This document shows positions 45,676-57,518 of a stretch of 64,000 nucleotides of DNA, piece by piece; position 1 is the stretch's first letter, and each line of letters opens with the position of its first letter. This stretch comes from Auanema rhodensis. Lineage: Eukaryota; Nematoda; Chromadorea; Rhabditida; Rhabditidae. The notes under the pieces were generated by a model that saw only the letters and a list, made by a program, of their open reading frames with translations, was not told where the DNA came from and searched no databases. The stretch is taken from positions 10,850,001 through 10,914,000 of the forward strand of contig OZ059895.1 of the NCBI GenBank assembly GCA_964057225.1, read 5' to 3'. The position numbers and the translations under genes are program-made.

Positions 45676-45955
45676 ACTTGGATCGCAGACGGCTTGGGAA
45701 TCCCGGGTGCCGTAAGCTTTTCAAATTTTGTTAACGATCATGCCACGTTGAAAGAACGCCATGCAGCTGATTTTCAATTTTATCTCTTCCGTAACAAATG
45801 TTTTCAATTTTCCAGCAGGTTTACTTAGATAGCTCAACCCAAGGCATCAAAATATCTTCAATCTTATTTCTATATTACAGTTATAAACCAGTAGTTTATG
45901 AACCTTCACCTTAACTTTACTGTTTCTATCTATTTCCTATTGAAACAAACATTGC
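45676..45955 (+). repeat. 5S 3' half plus spacer, copied with BEL copy 2
   Basis: Almost base-for-base the sequence at 32640-32928. It stops in CAAACATTG, after which unrelated gene sequence begins. Confidence 0.85.
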
Positions 45956-47659
45956 GCATTTGTTCCCTTTGTATGATCCGAACAAAATGCAATTGAACCT
46001 AGTAATGGAGGAAAAACTTACCGGTTCAACAAGGCCTCGGATAGCGACAATGGACTTAACAACATTTTCAAAAAAAAAGTCATTGTTATTAAGACATGGC
46101 CGGACAACATTGAGAGCTCTTGAGCAATCCTTGATGAACTGCAGCATCGACTGGCGTGTGGTATGGTCAGTTATCGATCTCACTCTTTCCTTGACTTCAT
46201 TGGCAGTCTGAAATGAATGTGTTAACCGAAAAGAAATGTTTTAATAAAATACTACAACTTCACTTACCACGACCAGATCGCTTGTATTGACATCCACTTT
46301 ACTATGCTGACGCATACAACAATAAATTAAAGATGATAAAGCCCGATATGATGCCTCTTCAACCACTGAAGCCTTCTGTCTCTATAAAAAATGAATTTTC
46401 CATTGTAAAATAAGTAGGTTCTACTCACCCTACAGTCTTTATTAACATAGAGTTGCTTGCGAAGTTCCGAGATAGGCAAGCCATCGTCTGCTTGCTTTAG
46501 CAAGCTTAATAAAGGGTGTGTTGGATCCGGAAAAAAAAACTTGAATATATGTGAACTTAATTAATAAAAGGTTGAAACAAATACCTGAGTTCATTTATCA
46601 ATCGGCACTGAGACATTCTGGCCTCGTATTTCACGTTTTTCTGTAAAATGGACGACTGTACTCCATAACAAGTTGAAAATACCAGATGTGGAAAAGACGG
46701 AATGATAACCGTTGATGTTGTTGAGGACTCGACGAGAATCTCTGCTGACTTCTCAGAACTCTGGAACTCAATCACGAGATTACTGGCCAATCCAGATTTC
46801 AAGTTCTTCCTGCACCTGTAATGTAACATGTAAGTAAATGTTTTATAATAAAGTAATTCTTACCAAGTCATGAAATTCCTGAACAGTTCTAGTGAACAAG
46901 GGACCACGTGCTTTGTATAACAGCCACGCAACTTCCTGTCGACGAATTTTTGACATATGGGACAATAACGTTTCTCCTTTTGGGTAACGGATGCATTGGC
47001 AGGAGAAGCTATGTGCGGACTGGAAAAAAATTTAGCAACGTACCAACAAGTAAGACTCACTTATCAATAAACACGAGGGTGTTGTGCTTCTCGCAGTAGC
47101 ACCATCTAGTCGGGCACTTACAACAAATGCAGGGATACTTGACCTTCTTCCACCTCCCTCCTCCTCTGAAATTGCAAAACGCTAATGCAAACTTTCGTAT
47201 AGAACCTTACTCATAATAGTCGAGTAGCAGCTGCTCACCCTTCCTGATAACTCGTTTCGCCATTATCAGTACCACCATTTCACCTCCAATATTTTTAGCT
47301 TGAAAACGACAGTTGGCGTGGGAATTCAATGCGTGGTTTATGATGTTTCCATAGTATCTTTTTCCATTTTCCACAGAAAATTCCTGGCCATACTTATAAC
47401 CATTTCTTTCGACCCTCCCGGGCAACAAAATAGCGTATTAATCCTGATGAGGCTCTATGATGTCGTCGGTGGTATAGTACGCGGTGAGTATTTCGTTTTT
47501 TTTGAAACACCTCGATGCAAACACCCCTGAAAAGCATAATTAATAATATGAAAACGTTGTCATACCTTTGCCTACTCCGCTCCTTTCCTTGATCTCAAGG
47601 TCTTTCCAATCTGTGGTCCTAATCGTCTCGAAGAGCCTGGCTTCTTCAAGCCTGTTCAT
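45956..47659 (-). pseudogene. Multi-exon SET-domain gene, interrupted and 3' truncated
   Basis: Exons on the minus strand: 47659-47566, 47526-47211, 47165-47061, 47019-46864 and 46815-46585, then less certain ones near 46535-46429, 46380-46270 and 46210-45956. Introns are about 40-50 nt. Exons 1-2 encode a SET methyltransferase core: GVFASRCFKKNEIL, then YYGNIINHALNSHANCRF and KRVIRKGEQLLLDYYE, matching the NHS..PN and GEEL..DY motifs. Exon 3 is a cysteine cluster (CICCKCPTRWCYC) in the post-SET position. Exon 4 has CPICQKFV ... H ... C. A TAA at about 47429-47431 interrupts the SET domain. The gene ends abruptly at 45955 against 5S spacer. Substrate unknown; it may be a host gene remnant or part of a mobile element. 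Confidence 0.6.
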
Positions 47660-47920
47660 CTTCAGAACCTAAAAAAATTACTATGAATGTTGAAAAAACA
47701 TTAAATAAAAAAAATAGACATATATAAAATATATTATTGTGTTGATAAAGGTGCAGTTAACAATGTCTTTAACAGTCCATAAATTTGTGCAATTTATCGT
47801 CTAGTAAATGGTAAGCCGACGTCGGCTACGTGGCATGCAAATTATTATTGTTTCTTTTTGTTGTCGTTATATTCTCTTGTTTCTTTTTGTTGTTCTATTG
47901 TTCATTTTTATCTTTCAGGA

Positions 47921-49690
47921 ATGGCTGTCTCAATCGAAGAAATATTGGATAAAGTATGCCCTATCTTCTTTACGGATCCAATAACTAACACCAGGCTACA
48001 AATAGCCAAAACAGAACTGAAGAAGAGGCTTAGAACAACATTCATAGTAAGTTTCGGTCATCTTTCTATTTTATTTTTCTTTTTTCAGCTACCTGCTGCG
48101 TTTGTTTCCATCACTAACCAAGACATCATCAATAGATTTGTATTACTACAAATACATATCTTACTGTTGATCATCTCCTATGAGGAGCAAACCGTTGAGA
48201 GTCGACGGAATTTTGTAAGTTTATTTATTTTTATTTACGTTACTATGATTGTATTCTTCAGCCCTAGAATGTTCTCCAATTACTCACGCTATTGCCTAGT
48301 ATATTCCAATTTAGTGAACCGTCGCCTTTTTTTTTTGGAGCCTGTTGTAAGCTACTTATTCCGCGACAATCCTTTGAGACGTATCTCTACTGCAATTTGA
48401 AAGGAAGGTACAAGTGAGTTTTTAGATTTTTTTCTATCTAGTATTCATTATTTAGATCTGGCCAAACTAGTCTCCTTTGTTCATCTTTTGATGATGGTTT
48501 GTTCATGTTCATACCAAGACTCTCCCGTCTTATCAACATAAGGAAAAGCATGCTGGTAACTGAACGTCAAACACAGTTAGTTTTTTGATGTATGTTGTTT
48601 TCCATTATGTAAATTTTATAGTGCTGATTCTTTCTGTAATTCCATACTACTTGAGGAATTATCTTCAGAAGATGTTTGGGTTAGCAACCTGGCTAAAATC
48701 ACTGCGGCATTTTTCTTTTGCCCAAAGTGCTGCTCCGCTCTTCTTCATATTTTTGGCAAAAGAAGCAATGAGATGTCAGAGCCAGAATTGTTTTTTGTTG
48801 AAAGAATTAAAGAAACTTTCTCTTTCGTAACGGTAGGTGGATATTTTGATTTAGTGTTGCACATACTATGGATTTCAGAAAGCTCCGATTACGTCAGGGG
48901 TAGCAAAATTCAACCGGCCTCACAGTTGGATCATGCAGAACGAGAACCTGAGTCAAGGAGAACACACCAACCATTATCTCCATGCCAGTTACTCCTCTTC
49001 CTAGAGTAGAGATACCTTTACCATCGCGCATCAATTCACCTGCTTCGTCTGAAGAATTGTTTCTTCATGAAGTAAGTTTAACTATCAGTAATAATATATT
49101 TTCATCTTCTAACAAACTGAACCTATGAACGTCACCGCCCATTTGGACTCCACCACTCCTTTTCCAGAAAGGGATAGCTTTTTGGTATCTTTGATTATAG
49201 TATTTGATATTATCTAGTGTTGAATTTTCAGTCTCCATCTCGGCCAAGTACATTTATGGTTGATCAAGTCACACCCATTCAACCCGCTTCCAATGTCAGA
49301 CGGCATAGATCAGCAGTTGCTAACTTTGATGATAGTGATAGTGAACCTGCACCGAAACAAAGACCTCTCAACTCCATCTCTGACCTCTTCTGCTCTAACG
49401 TCAACTGCCACGAGTTCCTCATCGATACGTGATACTACATCTTCCTCGACAGGAACCTCTAACTCTTCGTTCACAAACACCTCGCAGTCGCAGTCCGCTA
49501 TCAGCAGCGTTGCAGCAGGTCCCCGAGACTATACCATGTATAAGCAAATCGTAAGATCAGGTTTTTGAATTATTAAATTTGGTTTAAATCAGGTTAACCC
49601 TCCAGCCAACTTGCCATTGAACGCTACCTGTCGCGTTGTGGATGGTGACTTTGCGATTATGTACATGTGTCCGGCAACCGTGGGGAACCA
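47921..49690 (+). pseudogene. Divergent multi-exon gene of unknown function
   Basis: The first coding exon (47921-48046) starts MAVSIEEILDKVCPIFF and splices in phase to 48089-48214 (LPAAFVSITNQDIINR...). The next acceptor at 48261 does not keep phase, so the gene may be decayed. Later exon-like pieces are about 48984-49070 (MPVTPLPRVEIPLPSRINSP), 49232-49552 (Ser/Thr-rich with an acidic DDSDSEPAP) and 49593-49690 (NPPANLPLNATCRVVDGDF). It shares a 260-bp upstream region with the SET gene and is cut at about 49697 by inverted 5S spacer. I do not recognise it. Confidence 0.4.
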
Positions 49691-49696
49691 CCATGA

Positions 49697-50072
49697 AACG
49701 GTTAGTTATGTAATTTTCCACGTTCCATCTAAATTCTTCGATGATATCAAATCTTATGAGCTCCAAATACAATAAATTAAAAAAGGTTTCACAGTTGTAT
49801 AGTGTTTAAACAATGTTTGTTTCAATAGGAAATAGATAGAAACAGTAAAGTTAAGATGAATGTTCATAAACTACTGGTTCATAACTGTAATATAGAAATA
49901 AGATTAAAGATATTTTGATGCCTTGGGTTGAGCTATCTAAGTTAAACTGCTGGAAAATTGAAAACATTTGTTACGTAAGAGATAAAATTGAAATTCAGCT
50001 GTAAAAAAATTTGAAAAGCTTACGGCACCCGGGATTCCCAAGCCGTCTCCGATCCAAGTACTAACCGGGCCC
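49697..50072 (-). repeat. Inverted 5S unit
   Basis: 5S spacer and 5S 3' half in reverse orientation to the rest of the window: GTTAGTTATGTAATTTTCCA through the mirrored spacer block to GGCACCCGGGATTCCC. BEL element 3 enters the 5S gene at 50072. Confidence 0.85.
50019..50071 (-). pseudogene. 5S rRNA 3' half, inverted
   Basis: The reverse complement reads GGCCCGGTTAGTACTTGGAT through GTGCCGTAAGC. The 5' half is displaced by BEL element 3. Confidence 0.8.
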
Positions 50073-50409
50073 TGTCACGGTCAACGTGAATATATGTACT
50101 TTTATTACGGTAACGTTTTGTTTGTCATTTTTTGAATTAACTCCACCCCCTTTAACCATCTGGTGCCTCCCTATAAAAGTTAGAACTAGATGGTTGAATT
50201 TTTATGTCTCACCAATTTTGAATTGATTTTAGGATTTTCTAGGAAATTCTAAAATCAATCCACTTGCTGTAATTCTCTTTACTGTTGTTGCATTTGTTGA
50301 ATAAACCTTTCTTCATTTTACTTGTTTCAACGCATAATACCGCACTCATACGAACCAACTCCATACTTGGACTGATACTTGGAGGTAAAAGTCCAGTTGT
50401 CAAGCGACA
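50073..50409 (+). repeat. BEL 3 5' LTR
   Basis: Starts TGTCACGG directly after 5S sequence and ends GCGACA. It contains CTATAAAAG at about 50171 (TATA box) and AATAAA at about 50300. Confidence 0.75.
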
Positions 50410-50411
50410 TT

Positions 50412-50429
50412 TGGCGACCACAGCAGGAT
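50412..50429 (+). promoter_or_regulatory. BEL 3 primer-binding site
   Basis: TGGCGACCACAGCAGGAT lies two bases after the LTR. It starts with TGG, complementary to a tRNA CCA end. The exact tRNA is not determined. Confidence 0.6.
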
Positions 50430-50462
50430 ACTTCAGTTGATTACTGACAAGGAAAATTTGAA

Positions 50463-50556
50463 ACAAAGGTTATATAGAACCGCCGGAGAAATAAATTCCG
50501 AAGAACACTGTGTTAAAGGTTATATAGAACCGCCGGAGAAATGAATTCCGAAGAAC
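50463..50556 (+). repeat. Two-copy direct repeat in BEL 3 leader
   Basis: Two tandem copies of a roughly 40-bp unit, AAGGTTATATAGAACCGCCG... to CCGAAGAAC, separated by 11 bp, between primer site and gag. Confidence 0.7.
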
Positions 50557-50656
50557 TTGTAGAAAATCCGAGTTGACAAGAAATCACTTGTCAGGAAACA
50601 ATAAGACAATAAAAATATCGCTAAATCTGAAATATCCATTGAGGAAGGCTAAAATA

Positions 50657-51301
50657 ATGTCCTCCGCTCAAAGATATATTCTCCAAATGGGGAGAGAATT
50701 AGAATTTTTGAATAAACTGAATTCTAAAGTTGAAAACTATAAGAAAATGTTCGATTACTCTGAATTGTCTGAGCCGGTAAATCAAATAATTGCGCAAGAG
50801 AATGAATGTGCAAGAGTTAAAAATTACTTGAATATTTTGGAGAATAAACTCCAATCAATTGAAACCATTGAAATTAATTTTCAAAGAGTTCGTGAGCTTT
50901 TAGAAGAAGAGCTCCAAAAAGAATTAAACAAAAAATTTACGAAAATCGAAGAAGGTGAAAAAGGAGACATCCGTGGCAATGCCACGTTAATAATACTGGA
51001 ATTAAATGACAAATTGATATTCTTAAAAAATCTCATTGATAAAAACAAAGAAAAAATCAAAGATATGGAAATACAACTCGAATTACAACAACTTCGGGAA
51101 AGAGTTGAATATACAGAAGAAAAAGAATATGAAAATTGTACAAACGAGGTACAAGAAAAACAAAACAGTTTACCCGATCAGGTAGTGCATGATCAGCATG
51201 TTAATGAAGTAAGACTGATTAACCAAATACTGCAAAGACCCGTATTAAAAACTCCAACCTTTGACCTTGACCAATCATTGAACATATTTCGGCGCAAGTA
51301 A
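50657..51301 (+). CDS. BEL 3 gag N-terminal part
   Basis: 214 aa, almost entirely charged helix with coiled-coil character (ELEFLNKLNSKVENYKKMF; QLELQQLRERVEYTEEKEYE). It starts at the first in-frame ATG. It ends just after LKTPTFDLDQSLNIF, the point where BEL gag normally enters its conserved central domain. That domain seems absent, so an internal deletion is likely. Pol begins 11 bp later in another frame. Confidence 0.75.
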   Translation: MSSAQRYILQMGRELEFLNKLNSKVENYKKMFDYSELSEPVNQIIAQENECARVKNYLNILENKLQSIETIEINFQRVRELLEEELQKELNKKFTKIEEGEKGDIRGNATLIILELNDKLIFLKNLIDKNKEKIKDMEIQLELQQLRERVEYTEEKEYENCTNEVQEKQNSLPDQVVHDQHVNEVRLINQILQRPVLKTPTFDLDQSLNIFRRK

Positions 51302-51312
51302 AACTACTACAG

Positions 51313-54300
51313 ATGACTGAAAACACTGAATCACTGTATCTCACTAACAATGAAAAAAGTAAAAATCCAGATGGTGATCAAACTAAAAAACAATTTCGAA
51401 TGAATGAAGTTAAAGATTTGAAACAAAGAAGGAATTGCGTTTTTTGCGCGAACAATTCACACAATAGCCATATGTGTCCTGTTGAAACAACGGAAAAAAG
51501 GAAAATTTTAAGAGAAAAAAGGCTATGTTATGTATGCTTTGCAGACAATCATCAAAGCAAAAACTGCACATGGCCAAAGTTTGAATGCAACAGCTGTCAT
51601 GATGATCACAACATTTCAGTTTGTTACCAAAATAAAAGAAATCAGAATAGAAATGGAGTCATCACCAACATTTCTTTACAAAGGGGTAATGATGAAGAAA
51701 AGACTAGAAATAATCAAACAATCGTTCCCAAGAAAGCACATGAAGAACCCACAAGTTTAACCACAATTGTTGGTAATCATGACGTAGAAAAAGGACAAAT
51801 AATTTTACGAACAGCAAAAGCAAATTTGTTCAATTACAATAGCGATAGCTATGAAAAAGTTAACATTATTTTCGATGATTGTTCTCAACGTTCTTTTATC
51901 AGAGAAGATCTAGCAAAAAGGATGAAACTACCAGTTAAATCCAAACAAAGAAAAACATTTCATGGTATTGGAGGAATGAAACATTCTCATGTTTCAAGTA
52001 TAGTTAACACAATATTCTATACTAAAGAGAAAAATTTAATTGTAACTGAAATGCTCACTAAACCGAAAATCAGTTCCCACATATATAGTCCTTATCTTTC
52101 AAGAAAGGATTTGAGTTTCATTAAAGAAAACAATATTATATTAGCCAATACCGATACAAATGGGGAAGTTTTTAAACCGGATGTTTTGATTGGACAAGAT
52201 AGATTAAAATTGTTTGTAAAAGACAATGAAGAATTCAGACTTCCCTCTGATCTTTTATGTAAAGGATCTGTATTTGGAACTCTTATAAATGGAGAAACTA
52301 AACTTGAAAAAATTGTAACTCTGTGTAGCATTGAAGAGGAACAAAGTCATGAACCACCTCCAGAAACAAAACTGAAAGAACTTTTCCTTATCGATACTAT
52401 TGGAATAAGCACTATCGTAGATAACAATGCAGAAGCAGAGAATTATCTTAAAGAATATAGTAAAGAACTATCCATTAAAGCCGGGAGAATTGAAGCACCG
52501 TTTCCATTTAAAAATTATTTGAATAAATTGAAAAATAATAAATGGCCAGCTTTTCATAGATTTATGACATTATGGAGAAATCTACACTCTAATAAAGAAC
52601 AACTAGAATGGTATAAAAAATTAATAAATGAATACATTCAAAAGGGAATTATCGAGCCAATTGTTGATGAATCAGCCGAAGATGGATTTTTCTTACCACA
52701 TCATGGAGTGTGGAGAAAAGAAAAAGCTCGACCTTTAAGAATCGTGTTTGATGCTTCAGCAAAACAAAAAAATAGTCCATCGTTGAACCAAGTTATGCAT
52801 TCAGGCCAAACATTTATTCACAAAATTCATGATATATTAATAAAATGTAGAAAAAGTCCAATAATAATAACCTGCGACATTGAGTCAGCATTTTTACAAA
52901 TAAGTATTAAAGAAGAGCACAGAAAATATTGTAAATTTTTTTGGATTAGAAACGAAAATGAATCGGTAAATAAATATAACGTCATGACATACCAATTCAA
53001 ACCGCTACCATTTGGTATAACAGCGTCCCCGGGTATATTAAGCATAAGCTTAGCTTGGTACCTCAATAATCATACCGACCCCTACGCTAATCACTTGCTT
53101 GATTCCTTATATGTTGACAATATAATTTTATAAGCAAATAGTGTTGAAGAAGCTAAGATAAAATGCGAAAAAGCCAAGAAAATCCTACAAGGCATTTCTA
53201 TGAATTTAAGAGAATTTATCAGCAACAATCCAAAAGTTACTGAAGATATGAACAATAAAGACAAATACCCACATAATACTACCAAAATTTTGGGTTTAAA
53301 TTATGATACAAATTTAGATTTATTCGTTCTTATACTTAAATTAAAGAAATTTGAAATAAACACGCACAGGAACATGTTAAGTCAAATACATTCAATATTT
53401 GATCCATTAGGTATGGCAAGCCCATTGATTTTACCATTAAAATTACTACTAAGAGAATCAAGTGATCAATTCAAGGGTTGGGATGTAGAATTACCCAAAG
53501 AAATAACACATAAATGGAATTTAGCCATAAATGAATTATTAAATGAAAAGGAATTGAGACTTGAAAGAAAGTTAAACCTGAATGACTCTATATTATGGGT
53601 ATTTACTGATGCTAGTAAACTAGCTATTGCTGCCTGCACATACATTGAAACCAATGGTAAAATAAGCCAACTTGTAAGCAGAAAGTCGAAAATTGCAAAG
53701 AAGGGAAATCTGACTATCCCAAGACTAGAACTCATCGCCATAGTATTAGGTATTATGCTAGCTGATAATATCACATCTACAACCAATCATCTTGAAACTG
53801 TACACGTAGCCAGTGACAGTAAGGTAGCCTTACATTGGATAGCTAACCATCAGAAAACTTTACCATCATATGTAGGCTGTCGTGTCGACAATGTAAGGAA
53901 GTATATAGATAAATTGAAGAAAAATAACATTAAAAACAAACTTTTTCATGTGAATGGTGATTATAACCCAGCCGATATTGGTTCTCGAGGAGCTTGTCTC
54001 CAAGAACTAAGTGATTCTATGTGGATTAAAAGACCACAATGGTTAACCCAAACAAAATCACACATTGAAGAAACTGAATATGAGCCTATTTGGAATATAA
54101 CAACCTTGATCGATACCGTTGAACAACAACAAATAACACAAATACCAGTTGAAGATATATTCAAATTACGTAGCAACAACTATGCCTTACTGAAAACTAT
54201 AGTTAAATTAAGTAAATTCTTGAGACATTGGATCATAAAAGTACATCCCACAGCTATAACAAGGTTAAATAAGGTAATGCAATTAGATGAAAACTGGCAA

Positions 54301-54499
54301 ACTACAGCTAATGATATTGAGATTATAACCAAACTACTAATAAGTAAAGCACAACAGCATGTAACAATAGATCTCCTCACGAAAAAACATGAAGGTTTTG
54401 TATTTTTTCTCGATGAAGAAATAATCAGAGTTCGTAGTAGATTGAACAACTCGGAATTACCGTTTGAAACTCAAAATCCCATATATCTTCCAAGGGATT
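51313..54499 (+). pseudogene. BEL 3 pol: zinc knuckles, protease, RT, RNase H
   Basis: One frame for 1062 codons, broken only by TAA at 53131-53133. Zinc knuckles are CVFCANNSHNSHMC, CYVCFADNHQSKNC and CNSCHDDHNISVC. The protease-like site is IIFDDCSQRSFI. Reverse transcriptase motifs are RPLRIVFDASAKQKNSPSLN, CDIESAFLQI, PFGITASPG and YVDNI. The stop falls two codons after YVDNI. RNase H follows with WVFTDASK, PRLELIA, ASDSKVALHWI and NPADIGSRG. The frame ends in the integrase lead-in (NPIYLPRD) at Polinton 2. Confidence 0.9.
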
Positions 54500-55400
54500 A
54501 GTAGAGAGTCATGCCGAATTTACTAACCACGCCCCCAAACAGTTGCTAAAAACATACTTTTGAAGGCGTCAGCTGCTAAAAACATACTTTTGGGGGCGTC
54601 AGCTGTCAAAATCATATTTTCGGCGTCAGCTGTCAAAAATATACTTTTCCTCCCGAGTCAGGCTCTCGAGCCTGCGCATGGATCAAAATGCATGATTTTT
54701 CTGTTCATAGATTGTGTTTATTATAGTTTATAATTATTAATTTAACTTTTAAAAAGTTTGTTGTTTATCTGGGCGAACCATTTTGTTCACCGTACCTCTT
54801 ATGGGTAAATCAATGGAACACATATCGAAAGTTAATTCGATAAGAACGATATGAAATACAAAAGTTAATGGAACACATATCGAAGGTTAAAAACAGGTGC
54901 ACTGACTACAGCACAAGTACTCATAACGCTAAAGAATACTTACTATGCCAAGGGATCATGGGTATATACTTTTTAGTATCAAAAATGTTAATGGAACACA
55001 TATCGAATATCAATTCGATAAGATTGGTGAAACAGATACGTTGACCTACAATGAACCAAATGGCAAAGCACTTGTTCATTAAAGTATAACAAATAGCTGT
55101 ATAGCATATGCATCAAGATTTCTAATATTCTCAAACTACGTGGAAAGAAGAGTATATAGAAAAATTTTTAGTGTGTATATTACTATTATTCTAATACCCT
55201 AACTCAAAGAACACATATCAAAGATTAATTCGATGAGATTGTTGAAACCGGTGCGCTGACCACAACAATACATGCGTATTTATTAACAACGGATTGGCAA
55301 CTGCCACTGTTGACAGCTGTAATATGATACAATGTTGAGTGTTGGCAACATTGTTACGTGACAATAAAACAACCGACTGTTCTTGCAATGAAGTGTAATA
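54500..55400 (+). repeat. Polinton 2 left terminal repeat region
   Basis: Starts AGTAGAGAGTC. Four GGCGTCAGCTG motifs lie in the first 150 bp. ATGGAACACATATCGAA repeats occur at about 54815, 54870 and 54990. The inner end cannot be fixed without the right copy. Confidence 0.7.
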
Positions 55401-56828
55401 TAAATGTGTAAAATGAAATATGGATAACTACCTCTCGGAGTTTGCATAATTCTATTCTAACAAGATACAATGGCTGCTAATAGGTTGTGTTTTTTCCTTT
55501 TTTTTTTTTTTTTAATTAAAATATTTATTTTCAGTTAAAAGCGTGTATGTGAAGAGTTGGGGTTCGATTATGAGGAAATTTATCAACTCAGGTAATTTAA
55601 CAACATTTTTAAAATATACATCTTTGTTGTTTTTTTTTAGTAAGCGCATAAAGCTTACCGAGAGTGGTGGTGTTGAGCTCTGTGACCCCACAATAACCAC
55701 TTCCAATAGTGGTCCCTCGTCATCAAAGGTTATTGAAGTTATCACCTTGGATGACAGCGATAATGAGTAAGCTATCGTATAATGAAAAAGCATGAAATTT
55801 TTTTTTCAGAGAATGAAATCCCGAGATGCCATCAACTAGTGGAGAACAATTAGGAGGCGGTTCATCCTTCAACGATATTTGTCAAATAAAGGTACGAGCT
55901 TTTAACTTTTTTTTTTTCATGTTACAATTCTTTTCACTCTATATCTTTTATTTGATTACATATCTTGAACAATTTTGAATTCTGCCATCTATTTTTAAAC
56001 AAATCATCATACATTTGGAGGCTTTTTGAAAAATAAAATAAAATCTTATCCCAAATCCATGCCATAATATCATTAAATTAAATTTATTAAATTCTTAATC
56101 ATTAAAATACACTTAAATTTAAATATTTTGATGCTCAAAAACTGAAACATTTAAATATTTTGTATCTTCTAAACCATTTCACTTCATCTCTTTTATTTAA
56201 TCCCATATTTTGAACAATTTTATAAATCTACTATCATTTAATTTTTATTTATTAAATTTTTAATCATTAAAATACACTTAAATTTAAATATTTTGATGCT
56301 CAAAAACTGACACATTTAAATATTTTGTTTTTTCTAAACCATTTAACTCCATCTATTTTAAACAATTTTATATTTCTACCACTATTTCATAATTTCATTT
56401 TTTAAATTTTTAATCATTTAAAAACATTTAAATTTCAATATTGTGATGCTCAAAAACTGAAACATGAAACAGATTTATATTTTCTAAGCCATTTCACTTC
56501 ATCTCTTTTATTTAATCATATATCTTGAACAAATTTAAATTTCTATCACTTTTTCATAATTTCGTTTATTAAATTTTTAATCATTAAAAAACATTTAAAT
56601 TTCAATATTGTGATGCTCAAAAACTGAAACATTTAAATATTTTGTATTTTCTAAACCATTTCACTTCATCTCTTTTATTTATATATATTTTAAACAATTT
56701 TATATCTCAAAAACTGAAACATTTAAATATTTTGGTATTTTTCTAATCGTTTTCTAATCGTTTAAAATTCAATAATCAATGTAAGATTATAAAATTATTA
56801 ATTCTAATTATTATTTTTTCTTTTACAG

Positions 56829-57008
56829 ATGCGTTCTTATTCTAGCATGTCATCAAAACAATTGTTGAATAATATGGGTTACATTGCCATTTATACTGAT
56901 GAGTCAACTGTCAAGTCTTTTGGTTATAAGCAGAATGTGTTCTACTTTAAATTAAGTCAACAGGCGCTCAAGTTGAATATGCTTATCCGTTTCGATCCAT
57001 CGTTTTGA
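56829..57008 (+). pseudogene. Last exon of the zinc protein, displaced copy
   Basis: A 59-aa exon beginning MRSYSSMSSKQLLNNMGY and ending IRFDPSF, with its acceptor TTTTACAG. It aligns without gaps to exon 3 at 24871-24692. It is separated from the first two exons, so not functional here, but it confirms the exon structure. Confidence 0.75.
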
Positions 57009-57305
57009 CTACAACAAGCACAAACTGTTTAATGGACAGTTGGTTGATTTTGTTATGTTATATTTAAATTTTCTTAGCCGTAACATTTTTTTTCCCAGCT
57101 TTTGAAGTTTGAAATTATCCATCAACAGCCGACTCTCAAACCAACTGGTAAGCATTGAAAATTTAAATATTAATCAGTTTATAATAATAGGTTATATCAT
57201 TGTCTTGGCTTTTATGTTTTGCTGGTTTTTTATTGTTACAATATGAACGATTGATCAAATAAATCATTTATTATTAATACAATTGTTTACAACAACAGTG
57301 AAAAA

Positions 57306-57518
57306 TTATACATTTGAATTTTCTGCATCTATCCATTCATTAAAGTTGTCGGGATAGCCACTCCATTTTACAAATACTTGGCGTTTACCATTTCGTGTAC
57401 GCTCTTTCAAAACTTTCTCAATATAGTACTGGTTGCTTTTAATAGTAGCCAACACACGTTCAGGCTCATAGAATATTCCCTTTATACGTTCACCATTATA
57501 ATCTACAAGTTTATACAC
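57306..57518 (-). pseudogene. INT: Integrase C-terminal (chromodomain) fragment
   Basis: The last 70 codons of the integrase with the chromodomain (YYIEKVLKERT, VFVKWSGYPDNFNEWI) and the same stop. Upstream it passes into intron repeats. Confidence 0.85.

Larger units (their letters stand above)
50073..54499 (+). mobile_element. BEL/Pao-type retroelement 3, interrupted by Polinton 2
   Basis: 5' LTR, primer-binding site, gag, then a pol frame with zinc knuckles, protease, reverse transcriptase, RNase H and the start of the integrase region, all in normal order. It is cut at 54499 by Polinton 2; the rest must lie beyond that element. It belongs to a different subfamily from copies 1 and 2, to judge from its LTR and protein sequence. 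Only one stop codon interrupts pol, so it is younger than the other two. Confidence 0.9.

Noticed and set aside
52827-53066. Antisense ORFs within pol and PolB
   Set aside because: They are shadows of long coding frames on the other strand and have no features of their own.
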